Source: Ignavibacteriota bacterium (GTDB lineage: Bacteria; Bacteroidota; Ignavibacteria; UBA10030; UBA6906). Taken from it: a DNA stretch of 64,000 nt. The notes below the pieces were generated by a model. It saw nothing but the letters and a program-made list of their open reading frames with translations. It searched no databases and had not been told where the DNA came from. Made by a program: the position numbers and the translations under genes. Location of the stretch: positions 248,001 to 312,000 of the forward strand of contig JADJHP010000003.1 of the NCBI GenBank assembly GCA_016707525.1, in the 5' to 3' direction. The stretch's first letter is position 1; the number at the start of each line of letters is the position of its first letter. Shown one piece after another: positions 23,126-31,555 of this stretch.

Positions 23126-25711
23126 TCAGCCATTCTCTTCCGGCGCCGGGGTGACGCCGAGGACCGCGCTGACAAGGCCGACCATATCCGACTTGTCGTA
23201 CGGTTTCGCAAGGAAATGGGCCATCCCTGCAGACTCAAAGCGGGAACGGTCCACGGAATTGGTATACCCCGTCACCGCTGCGATCGGTACATCCTCAAAT
23301 CCTGGAAACTTCCTCAGTTCCTCCACGACTTCGACGCCGTCCATTCCTGCCCCCAGGTGGATATCCATGAGCACGAAGGAGAAATGCCGTTCGCGCGCGA
23401 TGTTGAGGGCACGCGGCCCGTCGGGAGCATGCACCACGTCGCAGAGCCCTTCAAGGAACTGGCGCGCAACGATCGCGTTCAGAAAATTGTCTTCCACCAG
23501 CAACACCGTGGGGCGCAGAGCCACCGGCCGCGGCTGGCCGACCAGTGCGGAAGGGGTGCTGGACGCACGCATGCCGGCAACGGGTGTCGGAGCGCACGGG
23601 AACATCATTGTGAACGAAGACCCCTTCCCCTCGTCGCTCTCGACCGTCAGCACTCCCCCCAGCGCTTTCACGATCCGTCCAGCAAGCGTCAACCCGAGCC
23701 CGGCGCCCTCATAGTCCCGCGTCATCCCGGCGCTCGCCTGCCGGAACGCTTCGAAGATCACACCCTGGTGGTGATGCGCGATCCCGATCCCGGTATCGCT
23801 CACGCTGATGGCAACGGACTCGCTCCCCTCTGTCAGCGCACTCTTCACTTCTATCCGGATCGAGCCGGCAGGCGTGAACTTGATGCCGTTCTCGATGAGA
23901 TATCCCAATGCCCGGCGGAACAGATCCGCATCGAGCGCGGCGTAGACCGTCCGCACCGAACAGACCACCGAGTATGACAGGCCCTTGGCTTCGGCATCGC
24001 CGGCGAACGAACGCGCGGTGCTTTCGACCAACTCATCCACGGGCTGCACGGGAAGGCGTGGGGCGAGCGTACCGGCTTCGAGTTCGGAGAGCAGGAGAAT
24101 GGAATCCAATGTGGCCATGAGGCGTCTGCCCGATGCCAGGATGTTCCCCGCCATCTCCCGCTGCGCCGGCTCACGGCTCCCCGAGGCAAGGAGTCTTGCG
24201 AACCCGAGGATCCCCTGCATGGGGGTCCGCAATTCGTGGCTCATATTCTCGAGCAGCACACGCTGGAATACTCCGGCTTCTTCCGCCCGCTCTTTGGCAG
24301 CGATCAATGCCTGCTCCGTGCGTTTGCGTTCGCTGATGTCGCGTATGATCGCATGGATGAACCTTCCCCCTTCCACCGTCAGTCGACGGGCGCTTACCTC
24401 GGCGGGGAATGTCGACCCATCAGCCCGTCGGTGAACGGCCTCAAACAGCACACCGTGGTGTTCATCGGCGTCGGTGTCGAGTTCCTTGCGGATCCGGGCC
24501 GTCTCTTCCGGGTCCTCAGGCCAGAACCCGAGGGCACCGACATTCATGCCGGAGAGCTTTTCTCGTTCATAGCCGTATGCAGACTCACCCCGGTTGTTGA
24601 CCTCGCGGACCTTGCCGTTGTCGTCGAACAGCAGGACGATATCGTTCGCATACCGTGTCAGAAGATCGTAGTGGCGGACCAGCGCCTGCCGTTCGATCTC
24701 CCGCTCGTATTCGTTCCGGTAGTGGTCTGCTTCCTTCTTGCGCAGGAACAGGGCGAGGGTGACCGCCCCGACAAGGACGAGGAGGGTGATCAGGGCGACA
24801 ACGAATCTCGTATACTCATTAACCGGGGCAAAGACCTCATCGTCATCCACCTGCGCCTGGAGATACCAGGTGGTCTCGGGAACTGGCCGCAGCACCGCCA
24901 GAACGGACGCCCCGCCGAACGTGGTGCCATGCAACAGGCCATTCTGCCCGCGTAACCCTTGCGCTGCGGGAAGTGTGGACGATGCGAGAGGGACGCGCAA
25001 TCCCAGCGGATGCACCGCCGTATCGCGCACTTCCGTGAGGAACACGATCTCCGCTCCTTCGGGGCGGATCAGGGCGAGCTGGCCGCTTGCGCTCGGGATG
25101 GGCCACGACCGCAGGATCGGGAACAGGACACGATGAGGATCGATGCTGAGGACCACGGACGCGACCAGAGGAGCGCCGGGCCGGGGTTCAGCGAAGATCG
25201 GGACGACCACATCGAGCACGGGTTCATGGCCGTCGTGTGCCACAAGATCGGAGAACAGGAGCGTCCGCTCCGCCGCCGCGCGCTTGATCAGTGACGAGGC
25301 AAAGGGAGCGGGCCCTGCGCTGGAATCCGGGACGGACATCAGGACACGCCCGTCCCGGTCGAAGGCGACGATGCGGCCATACTGCCCATTTCTGAACATC
25401 GAGGCCATCCAGCCGAACATCTCTTTACGCGCCAGCGGCGGGGCGTTCCCGGCGGCCAGCAGCAAGGCGTTCCGGTGGATCTGGGGATTGTTCGCAACGA
25501 AGCTTGCGTCCGAGATGCGTTCACGCCGCCAGGAACTCACTTGTTCAAGCTTGAGGTCGGCGATGGAGGCCAGTTCTGACGTGGTCTGGCGTTCCGCATC
25601 CGCGCGGTGGTCTATCACCGCCATCCCTCCCATCACAGCGAGCGCCGCGCTGGCAGCGACGAAGGCCGCAATGACCGGGAACGTCAGGAACTTCGGACGC
25701 TGGGAGACCAT
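23126..25711 (-). CDS. Hybrid sensor histidine kinase with receiver domain
   Basis: 861 residues. Membrane helix at 14-33, an extracytoplasmic sensor (about 34-300, Cache-like by length and pattern), a second helix near 303-325, a PAS domain (about 350-465 with F-D-D-N-G-K-V-R-E-V-N), HisKA with the phosphoacceptor His in M-S-H-E-L-R-T-P-M near 490, an HATPase (E-N-G-I-K-F-T; D-T-G-I-G-I; G-A-G-L-G-L) and a C-terminal receiver (about 730-855) with phospho-Asp in V-L-M-D-I-H-L near 776. G-G-A-G-G is positioned well for this ATG. No partner regulator is adjacent. It converges on the ACT gene with a 15-base gap. Confidence 0.93.
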   Translation of the reverse strand: MVSQRPKFLTFPVIAAFVAASAALAVMGGMAVIDHRADAERQTTSELASIADLKLEQVSSWRRERISDASFVANNPQIHRNALLLAAGNAPPLARKEMFGWMASMFRNGQYGRIVAFDRDGRVLMSVPDSSAGPAPFASSLIKRAAAERTLLFSDLVAHDGHEPVLDVVVPIFAEPRPGAPLVASVVLSIDPHRVLFPILRSWPIPSASGQLALIRPEGAEIVFLTEVRDTAVHPLGLRVPLASSTLPAAQGLRGQNGLLHGTTFGGASVLAVLRPVPETTWYLQAQVDDDEVFAPVNEYTRFVVALITLLVLVGAVTLALFLRKKEADHYRNEYEREIERQALVRHYDLLTRYANDIVLLFDDNGKVREVNNRGESAYGYEREKLSGMNVGALGFWPEDPEETARIRKELDTDADEHHGVLFEAVHRRADGSTFPAEVSARRLTVEGGRFIHAIIRDISERKRTEQALIAAKERAEEAGVFQRVLLENMSHELRTPMQGILGFARLLASGSREPAQREMAGNILASGRRLMATLDSILLLSELEAGTLAPRLPVQPVDELVESTARSFAGDAEAKGLSYSVVCSVRTVYAALDADLFRRALGYLIENGIKFTPAGSIRIEVKSALTEGSESVAISVSDTGIGIAHHHQGVIFEAFRQASAGMTRDYEGAGLGLTLAGRIVKALGGVLTVESDEGKGSSFTMMFPCAPTPVAGMRASSTPSALVGQPRPVALRPTVLLVEDNFLNAIVARQFLEGLCDVVHAPDGPRALNIARERHFSFVLMDIHLGAGMDGVEVVEELRKFPGFEDVPIAAVTGYTNSVDRSRFESAGMAHFLAKPYDKSDMVGLVSAVLGVTPAPEENG

Positions 25712-25773
25712 GAAACGTACTCCTCCGGAAACTCTGTGTGGGATGCGAACCGGGTTCCGGCCGCGGTATGGCT

Positions 25774-26424
25774 TTACGCCCCGATCACCAGGGTCGGCAC
25801 GACCTCCCGGAGCCGCGCCTCACTGACCGCACCGGCCCGCAGAAGGCGCGGTTGAGCGGTTGTCACATCAAGCACCGTTGACGGTTCCGACGGCGGAAGA
25901 ACGCCTGCATCCAGGACCAGATCGATGCCGAGCGGGATCACCTGCCTGATCTCACTGACCGTGTGCAACGTGGGCATTCCTGAAAGATTGGCGCTCGTCG
26001 AGGTCAGTGGGCAGCCCGCGAGTGCGAGAAGGCGGAGGCATACCGGGCTGGAGGGGATGCGGACGCCGATCGTCCCGGTGCCGCGCGAGAGGAGGTCGGG
26101 GACCCGTGTGGAAGCCTTGAAGACGAGCGTCAGAGGGCCAGGCCAGAACGCATCCATGCAGCGCTCTGCAAGCGGCGTGATGCCATCCACGACGGAGGCA
26201 AGCTGATCGCGCGATCCCACGATCACCAGGATGGGTTTCTGATCGGTCCGGCGCTTCAACGCACGCACCTTGGCGATCGCCGTCCCGTCCCAGGCATTCG
26301 CACCGATGCCATACACGGTCTCGGTCGGATACACGATCACCCCACCCGCCTGGATCACTTCTGCCGCGAGGACGAGCGGCCTATCGGCGGGATGTTCACG
26401 GTCGACTGCCAGCGTGAGTGCCAT
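25774..26424 (-). CDS. tsaC: L-threonylcarbamoyladenylate synthase (Sua5/YrdC/TsaC)
   Basis: 216 residues. The YrdC-domain markers are present: G-G-V-I-V-Y-P-T-E-T-V-Y-G-I-G, K-x-R-x-x-x-x-x-x-x-P near 55, W-P-G-P-L-T-L-V near 92, T-G-T-I-G-V-R-I-P near 114 and L-T-S-T-S-A-N-L-S-G near 138. It makes threonylcarbamoyl-AMP from threonine, bicarbonate and ATP for the t6A37 modification of tRNAs. It lacks the long Sua5 C-terminal domain, so it is the short TsaC form. It directly follows the heptosyltransferase stop on the same strand. Confidence 0.93.
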   Translation of the reverse strand: MALTLAVDREHPADRPLVLAAEVIQAGGVIVYPTETVYGIGANAWDGTAIAKVRALKRRTDQKPILVIVGSRDQLASVVDGITPLAERCMDAFWPGPLTLVFKASTRVPDLLSRGTGTIGVRIPSSPVCLRLLALAGCPLTSTSANLSGMPTLHTVSEIRQVIPLGIDLVLDAGVLPPSEPSTVLDVTTAQPRLLRAGAVSEARLREVVPTLVIGA

Positions 26425-27483
26425 TCAGCGTTCCTCCCTATGGGCGTGAAGCAGATCGAGGGCGGCCCGGAGGATAGTGTCCGGATCCAGGCGTTCCATG
26501 CAATCAAAGGTCCCGATGGGACAGCGGTCGCCGCCATGGATCGCACAGGGGCGGCAGGACAATCCCTCTACACCGAACGTGCGGTCGATCGGGCCAAGCG
26601 GCCCGAATCCGAATGCGGGGACGGTCGCCCCGAAGATCGCGAATGTCGTCGTTCCCACAGCCCCCGCGATGTGCAGCGGGGAGCTGTCATTGGTGACGAC
26701 GAGCCTGCATCTGCGCAGGAGTTCGGCCGACTGCCTGAGCGTGAGCTCGCCCGCCATGTTCTTTGCCGTCTCGCCCTCTGTGCACGCTGCCGCGATCTCG
26801 CCGCAGAGGGATCGATCTTCCTTCCCCCCGATCAGGACGACCTGGCAGCCTGCGCGGCTCAGCCCCATGGCGAGGGATGCGAAATGCCGTGCGGGCCAAC
26901 GCTTGGTGAACCAGACCGACCCGGGAGCCAGCGCGACCAGCGGTGCAGCACCGGTGGCTCCACCGGTCCGCCCCAGCGCGCGATCCACGACAACCGCATC
27001 GTCGGACGAAAGCGGGAGTACCGGACGCCGCGCCCCGCGGGGGTCAACCCCCACCGGACCGAGGAGTGCGAGATTCCTGTCCACCTCATGGGCCGCAGGA
27101 TCATATGGCACGCGGTCCGTGAAGAGCATGGCCGCCGCGCTTGTGGTGAATCCAACACGGCGGGGGATGCCTGCGAACCAGACCGCCAGTGCGCTGCGCA
27201 GCGAACGATGCGGCACGATGGCCGTCGCCGCATGCAAGGCCCTCATCCGCCGGACAAGGGTGAAGAACCCACCCACTCCGCGGTCCGTCCCCTTCTTGTC
27301 ATACACGATCACTTCGTCGATGGACGGGTGACCATGCAGCAGGGACCCGGCGGCAGGGATGGCCACCACCCCGATCCATGCGTCGGGATATGCCGCGCGC
27401 AACGCTTGTGTGACCGGAAGCGTCAGCACAAGGTCCCCGATGAATGCCGTGTGAAAGACGAGGAATCGCCGGGCCCCGTTCAT
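26425..27483 (-). CDS. Family 9 glycosyltransferase, ADP-heptose:LPS heptosyltransferase (WaaF-like)
   Basis: 352 residues, GT-B fold. F-L-V-F-H-T-A-F-I-G-D-L-V-L-T-L-P marks the N-terminal domain, L-A-P-G-S-V-W-F-T-K-R-W-P the donor-binding loop, and V-T-N-D-S-S-P-L-H-I-A the C-terminal GT9 motif. Four cysteines cluster near the C-terminus (C-R-P-C...C-P-I...C-M), as in many WaaF proteins. It adds heptose to the LPS inner core at the cytoplasmic membrane face. It overlaps the acyltransferase gene by four bases, consistent with a lipid A/core unit. Confidence 0.9.
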   Translation of the reverse strand: MNGARRFLVFHTAFIGDLVLTLPVTQALRAAYPDAWIGVVAIPAAGSLLHGHPSIDEVIVYDKKGTDRGVGGFFTLVRRMRALHAATAIVPHRSLRSALAVWFAGIPRRVGFTTSAAAMLFTDRVPYDPAAHEVDRNLALLGPVGVDPRGARRPVLPLSSDDAVVVDRALGRTGGATGAAPLVALAPGSVWFTKRWPARHFASLAMGLSRAGCQVVLIGGKEDRSLCGEIAAACTEGETAKNMAGELTLRQSAELLRRCRLVVTNDSSPLHIAGAVGTTTFAIFGATVPAFGFGPLGPIDRTFGVEGLSCRPCAIHGGDRCPIGTFDCMERLDPDTILRAALDLLHAHREER

Positions 27484-28403
27484 GGGAGCTCCGCATGCAC
27501 CGCCGATGCAGTCATGCGCGCTTCATACTCAGGGGTATGTTTCCAACGCTTATGCATCCAGAGCCAGTGGTCCGGCCGTTCTCTGATGTGGCGTTCCAGC
27601 ACCGCGGCATGCCGTGCGGTAAGCTCAACGATCTGCGCCTCGCGGTCACCCGTCAGCCCTGTGGTATCGATGCGTTCGAACACCGCATCGTACTCCCCGT
27701 CCTCACGTCGCATCAGCAGCACGAGGACGATCGGAGCGTGTGCGCGGAGCGCGAATGCTGCCGCACCCCGGTGGGTCGCAGAGGGTCGCCCGAAGAACGG
27801 GATGAAGACGGATTCGCGGGGGCCGCTCTGATCACCAAGGATGATGATCACCTTCCCTTCGCCGAGTGCCCGGAGTACCTCCCGCACGGATGGACCCATG
27901 GGCACGGTCATCACGCCGAAGCGGCGGCGGCGCTCGTCGATCATTGCATCGATGCGTTCATTCCGCTGACGTTGCGCGATCGCGACAAAAGGTTCGGGGA
28001 TATGCAGTTTGAGCCCGGTGAGGAGGAACTCCCACGAACCGAAGTGGGCGGACATGAGGATGGTGCCATGCCCGCCTGCGAGAGCTTCCCTGAGCACCTC
28101 GATGTTGCGCGGATGGATCCGGGCCCGGAGAACATCGGCGGATTGCCCTCCCGCCCACAGCATTTCCAGTATCGCCCGACCGTAGTTGCGATAGGCGCCA
28201 CGGGCTATGGCATCCAACTCCTCCTGGGGCTTCCCGGGAAAAGCGTGGCGCAGATTGTCCATCGTGACCGTCCGGCGGTATCCGGTCACGTACATCACCG
28301 CCAGGCCGAGGAGCGATCCCATGGCGCCAACCCACCGGTACGGCGCGTGGCTCACGAGCACTGCCAGCGCACGGAAGCCCAGATATTCAATGTAGGATGT
28401 CAT
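27480..28403 (-). CDS. Lipid A biosynthesis acyltransferase-like protein (LpxL/HtrB family)
   Basis: 307 residues from the ATG at 28403; the frame is open to 28619, but that part overlaps the preceding gene and is not family-like. An N-terminal membrane segment is followed by an H-F-G-S-W-E motif near 116 (the HX4D/E acyltransferase box), a G-P-R-E-S-V-F-I-P-F-F-G-R-P segment and R-P-D-H-W-L-W-M-H-K-R-W-K near the end, all LpxL/M markers. The family adds secondary acyl chains to Kdo-lipid A on the inner leaflet. Overlap with the heptosyltransferase supports an LPS role. Confidence 0.9.
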   Translation of the reverse strand: MTSYIEYLGFRALAVLVSHAPYRWVGAMGSLLGLAVMYVTGYRRTVTMDNLRHAFPGKPQEELDAIARGAYRNYGRAILEMLWAGGQSADVLRARIHPRNIEVLREALAGGHGTILMSAHFGSWEFLLTGLKLHIPEPFVAIAQRQRNERIDAMIDERRRRFGVMTVPMGPSVREVLRALGEGKVIIILGDQSGPRESVFIPFFGRPSATHRGAAAFALRAHAPIVLVLLMRREDGEYDAVFERIDTTGLTGDREAQIVELTARHAAVLERHIRERPDHWLWMHKRWKHTPEYEARMTASAVHAELP

Positions 28404-28431
28404 TGGTGTCCGGGCCCCCGGGGACCGACCG

Positions 28432-29802
28432 TTAGCGGGACACTCCCACGCGGTCCCAGTTCTCGTCGTGCAATTCATCCCGGTGCGTGGAATGGACGAG
28501 TTCATAGTCGCCGGCGGCGTTCCGGAGCACGAACACAAAGATGACGCCGCCCTGGATGTTGTTGTACGACCAGACCTCATAGGGACGCATCTCGGTCTCA
28601 TTGGGATGACGATCCACATCGTCCGGCTGTCCGTACAGGATCATCACCCGCCCGCGGTCGGTCTTGAATCCGTCGCGCCCCAGGACGCGGAAGTTCGTGT
28701 TCGTATACGCGACGCGCGACAGGTACTCTTCGCGGACGCCGGCGCCGCGCTGGCGCCAGAAATCGGACATGAACCTGCGTTTGGCATCGACGCCTTTCAG
28801 GTCGGCCCACTGCGATTTCTCATCATCCATCACCACGTACCTGCACCACTGGAATTCGCGATCGACCTCCGCTTCATCCATCGACATGTATTGGGGCATG
28901 GGCAGCGTGGACGCGGTGCGGAGGAGCGAGGAATCGATCCCGAGGGTCTCATTGTAGACATACAGCTTCCTGCTCGACGAACTCGAAGGCTTGCCGTCAC
29001 GGTCGAGCAATGACACGATCATGGAATACGTTCCGGTGCGGAGATTCTTGACGGGGACATTGTCCACGATCACACTGGACTCCCCGGCACGGCGCCGCGG
29101 GCGGTCACGCGAGATGATCTCTTTCCCGACCGCATCCAGAACGCTCGTCCGGATCACGAACTGGCCCGTATCCTGCCCGGTGGTGAGGTTATAGGCTTCA
29201 AGATAGTAGTTGCAGCGTTGATCTTCGCTGAACATCCCTCCCACATTCGGCACCACGTCCAGGGTGTTCTTGTAAAAGACGCCACCCGGATTTCCCTGGC
29301 GTATGACGGATGCGAACTCCAGATCGCTCAGTGCGGGGGCGGCGGTCGTGAAGACCCGGATAGGCAGGCGGACCGTGATGCTATCGCGACGATCCGGAGC
29401 GAAGCGGTCGCGCACGAGGATACGGAGGATGTAGTCGCCCGCCGCGAGTTCCAACCGATGGAGCCCCACGAGGTTCATCCCGCGGGAGAATGACGATGTA
29501 TCAGGCACGCGATGAGGAGTGATCCAACCGTCATTGGAAATGAGCGAGTCGCGCTGGTAGACCAGGATGTTCACTGCGCCGCCTGCTGCGAGGCCGGCGG
29601 AATCGGGCCGGTATGTAAGGGCGCGCTCGGGGAATGCATACGCGATCTCTACAAGGACGTGTTCATCATCGCCTCCACGGAAGCGGTAAATGTCGGCGCT
29701 GACGCTCACGGGGACGATAGGTTTCACCACCTGCGATGTGGCTGCAACTTGCAGCACGGCCAGAAGTGCGAGGACGGATCCGGCACGGACGATGGACTTC
29801 AT
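28432..29802 (-). CDS. GWxTD-domain secreted protein
   Basis: 456 residues with a signal peptide (V-L-A-L-L-A-V-L-Q-V-A-A-T-S at 11-24). The C-terminal GWxTD domain is recognised from Q-W-A-D-L-K-G, R-R-x-F-M-S-D-F-W-x-R, F-K-T-D-R-G-R-V-M-I-L-Y-G-Q-P-D-D-V and P-Y-E-V-W-S-Y. The second half of the G-W-x-T-D-R motif reads G-F-K-T-D-R. The N-terminal 250 residues look beta-rich. This family is almost confined to Bacteroidota, Ignavibacteria, Acidobacteria and relatives and has no assigned function; it is probably periplasmic. A-G-G-A-G lies at the start. Confidence 0.85.
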   Translation of the reverse strand: MKSIVRAGSVLALLAVLQVAATSQVVKPIVPVSVSADIYRFRGGDDEHVLVEIAYAFPERALTYRPDSAGLAAGGAVNILVYQRDSLISNDGWITPHRVPDTSSFSRGMNLVGLHRLELAAGDYILRILVRDRFAPDRRDSITVRLPIRVFTTAAPALSDLEFASVIRQGNPGGVFYKNTLDVVPNVGGMFSEDQRCNYYLEAYNLTTGQDTGQFVIRTSVLDAVGKEIISRDRPRRRAGESSVIVDNVPVKNLRTGTYSMIVSLLDRDGKPSSSSSRKLYVYNETLGIDSSLLRTASTLPMPQYMSMDEAEVDREFQWCRYVVMDDEKSQWADLKGVDAKRRFMSDFWRQRGAGVREEYLSRVAYTNTNFRVLGRDGFKTDRGRVMILYGQPDDVDRHPNETEMRPYEVWSYNNIQGGVIFVFVLRNAAGDYELVHSTHRDELHDENWDRVGVSR

Positions 29803-29837
29803 GGGAGCTCCTGCTTCAGGGATGGTACGACAGAGTG

Positions 29838-30251
29838 TTATTCACCAAGTACTTTGACGACGAGCCGCTTGCGCCGCATGCCGTCAAATTCCGCATAATA
29901 CACCTGCTGCCACGGACCGAGGTCCAGCGCCCCGTTCGTGACAGGGACAACAACCTCATGATGGACCAGCAGACTCTTCAGATGCGCATCACCATTCGTC
30001 TCCCCCGTCCGATGGTGCCGGTAGTCATCGCGATACGGCGCCAGATGCTCCAGCCATTCATCAATATCCTTGATCAGCCCGTCCTCCGCGTCATTGACAT
30101 ACACCCCCGCGGTGATGTGCATGGCCGAAACGAGCACCATACCTTCACGGATACCGCTGGCGGTGACGATCTCCTGGACCTTCAGGGTGATATTGATGTA
30201 GTCGCGTTTGGTGCGGGTAGTGAACCAGAGGTATTCGGTCGCTGCTTTCAT
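29838..30251 (-). CDS. YjbQ/UPF0047 family protein
   Basis: 137 residues, the usual size. Conserved features are H-I-T-A-G-V-Y-V-N-D near 46, Y-R-H-H-R-T-G-E-T-N-G-D-A-H-L-K near 79 and L-G-P-W-Q-Q-V-Y-Y-A-E-F near 113, a metal-binding His-rich barrel. Some members have weak thiamine-phosphate synthase activity in vitro, but the biological role is unknown. The start overlaps the stop of the receiver-domain gene by four bases. Confidence 0.9.
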   Translation of the reverse strand: MKAATEYLWFTTRTKRDYINITLKVQEIVTASGIREGMVLVSAMHITAGVYVNDAEDGLIKDIDEWLEHLAPYRDDYRHHRTGETNGDAHLKSLLVHHEVVVPVTNGALDLGPWQQVYYAEFDGMRRKRLVVKVLGE

Positions 30252-30631
30252 GGCTGGTCCAGTATCGCCTTCAGCTTGCGTATGGCATCCTGGGCCTGGA
30301 ACGGCTTCGGGATGAAATCATCAGCCCCTGCGCGCATCACCATCTCACGGACCTTATCGCCGGACATGCCGCTGGTGCCAACGATCTTGACTGCGGGGTT
30401 CAATTTGCGGGCCTGATTGATCAGGTCCATCCCACCCACTTTCGGGAGATTCAGGTCCGTGATCACCATCCGGATCGAACCGGCATGCGTGGACAGGATA
30501 TCCAGCCCCTTCTGCCCGTCCGCGGCCTGCAACACGGTGAATCCTTCCATCTCCAGAATGAGCGCGAACAGATTCCGAAGTTCCGCCTCATCCTCCACGA
30601 TCAGGATCGATGCGCCGGCTGACGATGCCAT
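30248..30631 (-). CDS. Stand-alone response regulator receiver (CheY-like)
   Basis: 127 residues from the ATG at 30631, preceded by G-G-A-A-G-G-A-G. The frame extends upstream to 30889 only across the region of the divergent small gene. It is a single receiver domain: acidic pair in V-E-D-E, phospho-Asp in V-I-T-D-L-N-L-P near 61, T-S-G-M-S-G near 90, and Lys in P-K-P-F near 113. There is no output domain, so it likely acts by protein contact or in a phosphorelay. Whether the hybrid kinase at 23-25.7 kb is its partner is unknown. Confidence 0.9.
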   Translation of the reverse strand: MASSAGASILIVEDEAELRNLFALILEMEGFTVLQAADGQKGLDILSTHAGSIRMVITDLNLPKVGGMDLINQARKLNPAVKIVGTSGMSGDKVREMVMRAGADDFIPKPFQAQDAIRKLKAILDQP

Positions 30632-30698
30632 TCCCGCTCCTTCCGATGGTTCGACCTCTTTAATATAGCCACCCACTGGCTGAACTGCAACCCTCGGT

Positions 30699-30727
30699 TT
30701 GGAAGAGCAATCACCCTTTCGTATATT
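30699..30727 (+). promoter_or_regulatory. Promoter of the small two-TM protein, probably leaderless
   Basis: TTGGAA (30699-30704) and TATATT (30722-30727) are 17 bases apart; the ATG follows five bases after the -10, so the transcript should begin at the start codon. TTTG at 30698-30701 with a 20-base spacer also fits the Bacteroidota pattern. Confidence 0.55.
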
Positions 30728-30732
30728 CTTCC

Positions 30733-30945
30733 ATGGGACGCCTCGATCTGATCCTCCTTCTCGCCTTCGGAACCATTGCCACCCTGGCACTGGGATCGAC
30801 GATCTGGTGCTGGCGCAATGCCCTCCGGCAGGCCCGGAGGACGGACGGCGAACTCCCCATGTTCTTCTGGGCGCTGGGCATGTTCGCATCGCTCATCATC
30901 TCCGGATTGAGCGTGGCGTACATTCTCATCCCCATCCTGTTCTGA
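30733..30945 (+). CDS. Small membrane protein with two helices
   Basis: 70 residues, in the right position for the promoter at 30699-30727. Two hydrophobic helices (about 5-25 and 44-68) are separated by a basic loop (W-R-N-A-L-R-Q-A-R-R-T-D). There is no ribosome-binding site, and C-C is all that separates the T-rich -10 region from the ATG. I do not recognise a family. It is divergent from the receiver gene and followed 59 bases later by a GNAT gene on the same strand. Confidence 0.6.
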   Translation: MGRLDLILLLAFGTIATLALGSTIWCWRNALRQARRTDGELPMFFWALGMFASLIISGLSVAYILIPILF

Positions 30946-31004
30946 CGCGGATCTCAAGCGCGCGGATGCCGGCGCATCCGGTTCTGCGCGCGCACGAAGT
31001 ACCT

Positions 31005-31547
31005 ATGCCCACATACAATACCTATCTGCCCATCGGCGACTTCGCGGTCAGAAGTTTCGTCCTTGACGATGCCGCTGCCATCGCCCGCCATGCCAACAAC
31101 CGGAACGTGTGGGTGAACCTGCGCGACCTCTTTCCCTTCCCCTACAACACCGCCCATGCACAGGCCTGGATCCGCGAGGTGATGCTCGACCGCCCCGAGA
31201 CCGCGTTCGCCATCGCTTCGGCGGAGGAAGCCATTGGCGGGATCGGACTTCACCGACAGGGGGATTTCATGCGGCGCAGCGCAGAGCTCGGCTATTGGCT
31301 CGGCGAGGAGTACTGGGGACGGGGCATCACGAGTGACGCCGTGCGGGTCGTGACCGCGTGGGGATTCACACACCTCGATATCGACCGCATCTTCGCCCAG
31401 GTGTTCGCATGGAACCCGGCGTCAGCCCGCGTTCTCGAAAAAGCCGGCTTCACATTCGAGGGCAGGCTGCGCGGCGCGGTGTACAAGGACGGCAGAACGA
31501 CCGACCTCCTCAGCTACAGCCTGCTCCGGTCCGATCCACAGGCCTGA
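31005..31547 (+). CDS. GNAT N-acetyltransferase (RimJ/RimL-like)
   Basis: 180 residues from the ATG at 31005; the longer open frame overlaps the two-TM gene and is rejected. Acetyltransf_3 features are clear: R-S-F-V-L-D-D-A near 16, I-G-G-I-G-L-H near 77, E-L-G-Y-W-L-G-E-E-Y-W-G-R-G-I near 93, F-A-Q-V-F-A-W-N-P-A-S-A-R-V-L-E-K-A-G-F near 129 and E-G-R-L-R-G-A. Family members acetylate ribosomal protein N-termini or small amines; the substrate here is unknown. Confidence 0.9.
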   Translation: MPTYNTYLPIGDFAVRSFVLDDAAAIARHANNRNVWVNLRDLFPFPYNTAHAQAWIREVMLDRPETAFAIASAEEAIGGIGLHRQGDFMRRSAELGYWLGEEYWGRGITSDAVRVVTAWGFTHLDIDRIFAQVFAWNPASARVLEKAGFTFEGRLRGAVYKDGRTTDLLSYSLLRSDPQA

Positions 31548-31555
31548 GCGCACCC

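Noticed and set aside
27480..28619. Longer start for the lipid A acyltransferase
   Set aside because: The extension overlaps the GWxTD gene; the family N-terminus begins at the ATG at 28403.
30699..31547. Longer start for the GNAT protein
   Set aside because: The first 102 codons overlap the two-helix protein and its promoter; the GNAT fold begins at 31005.
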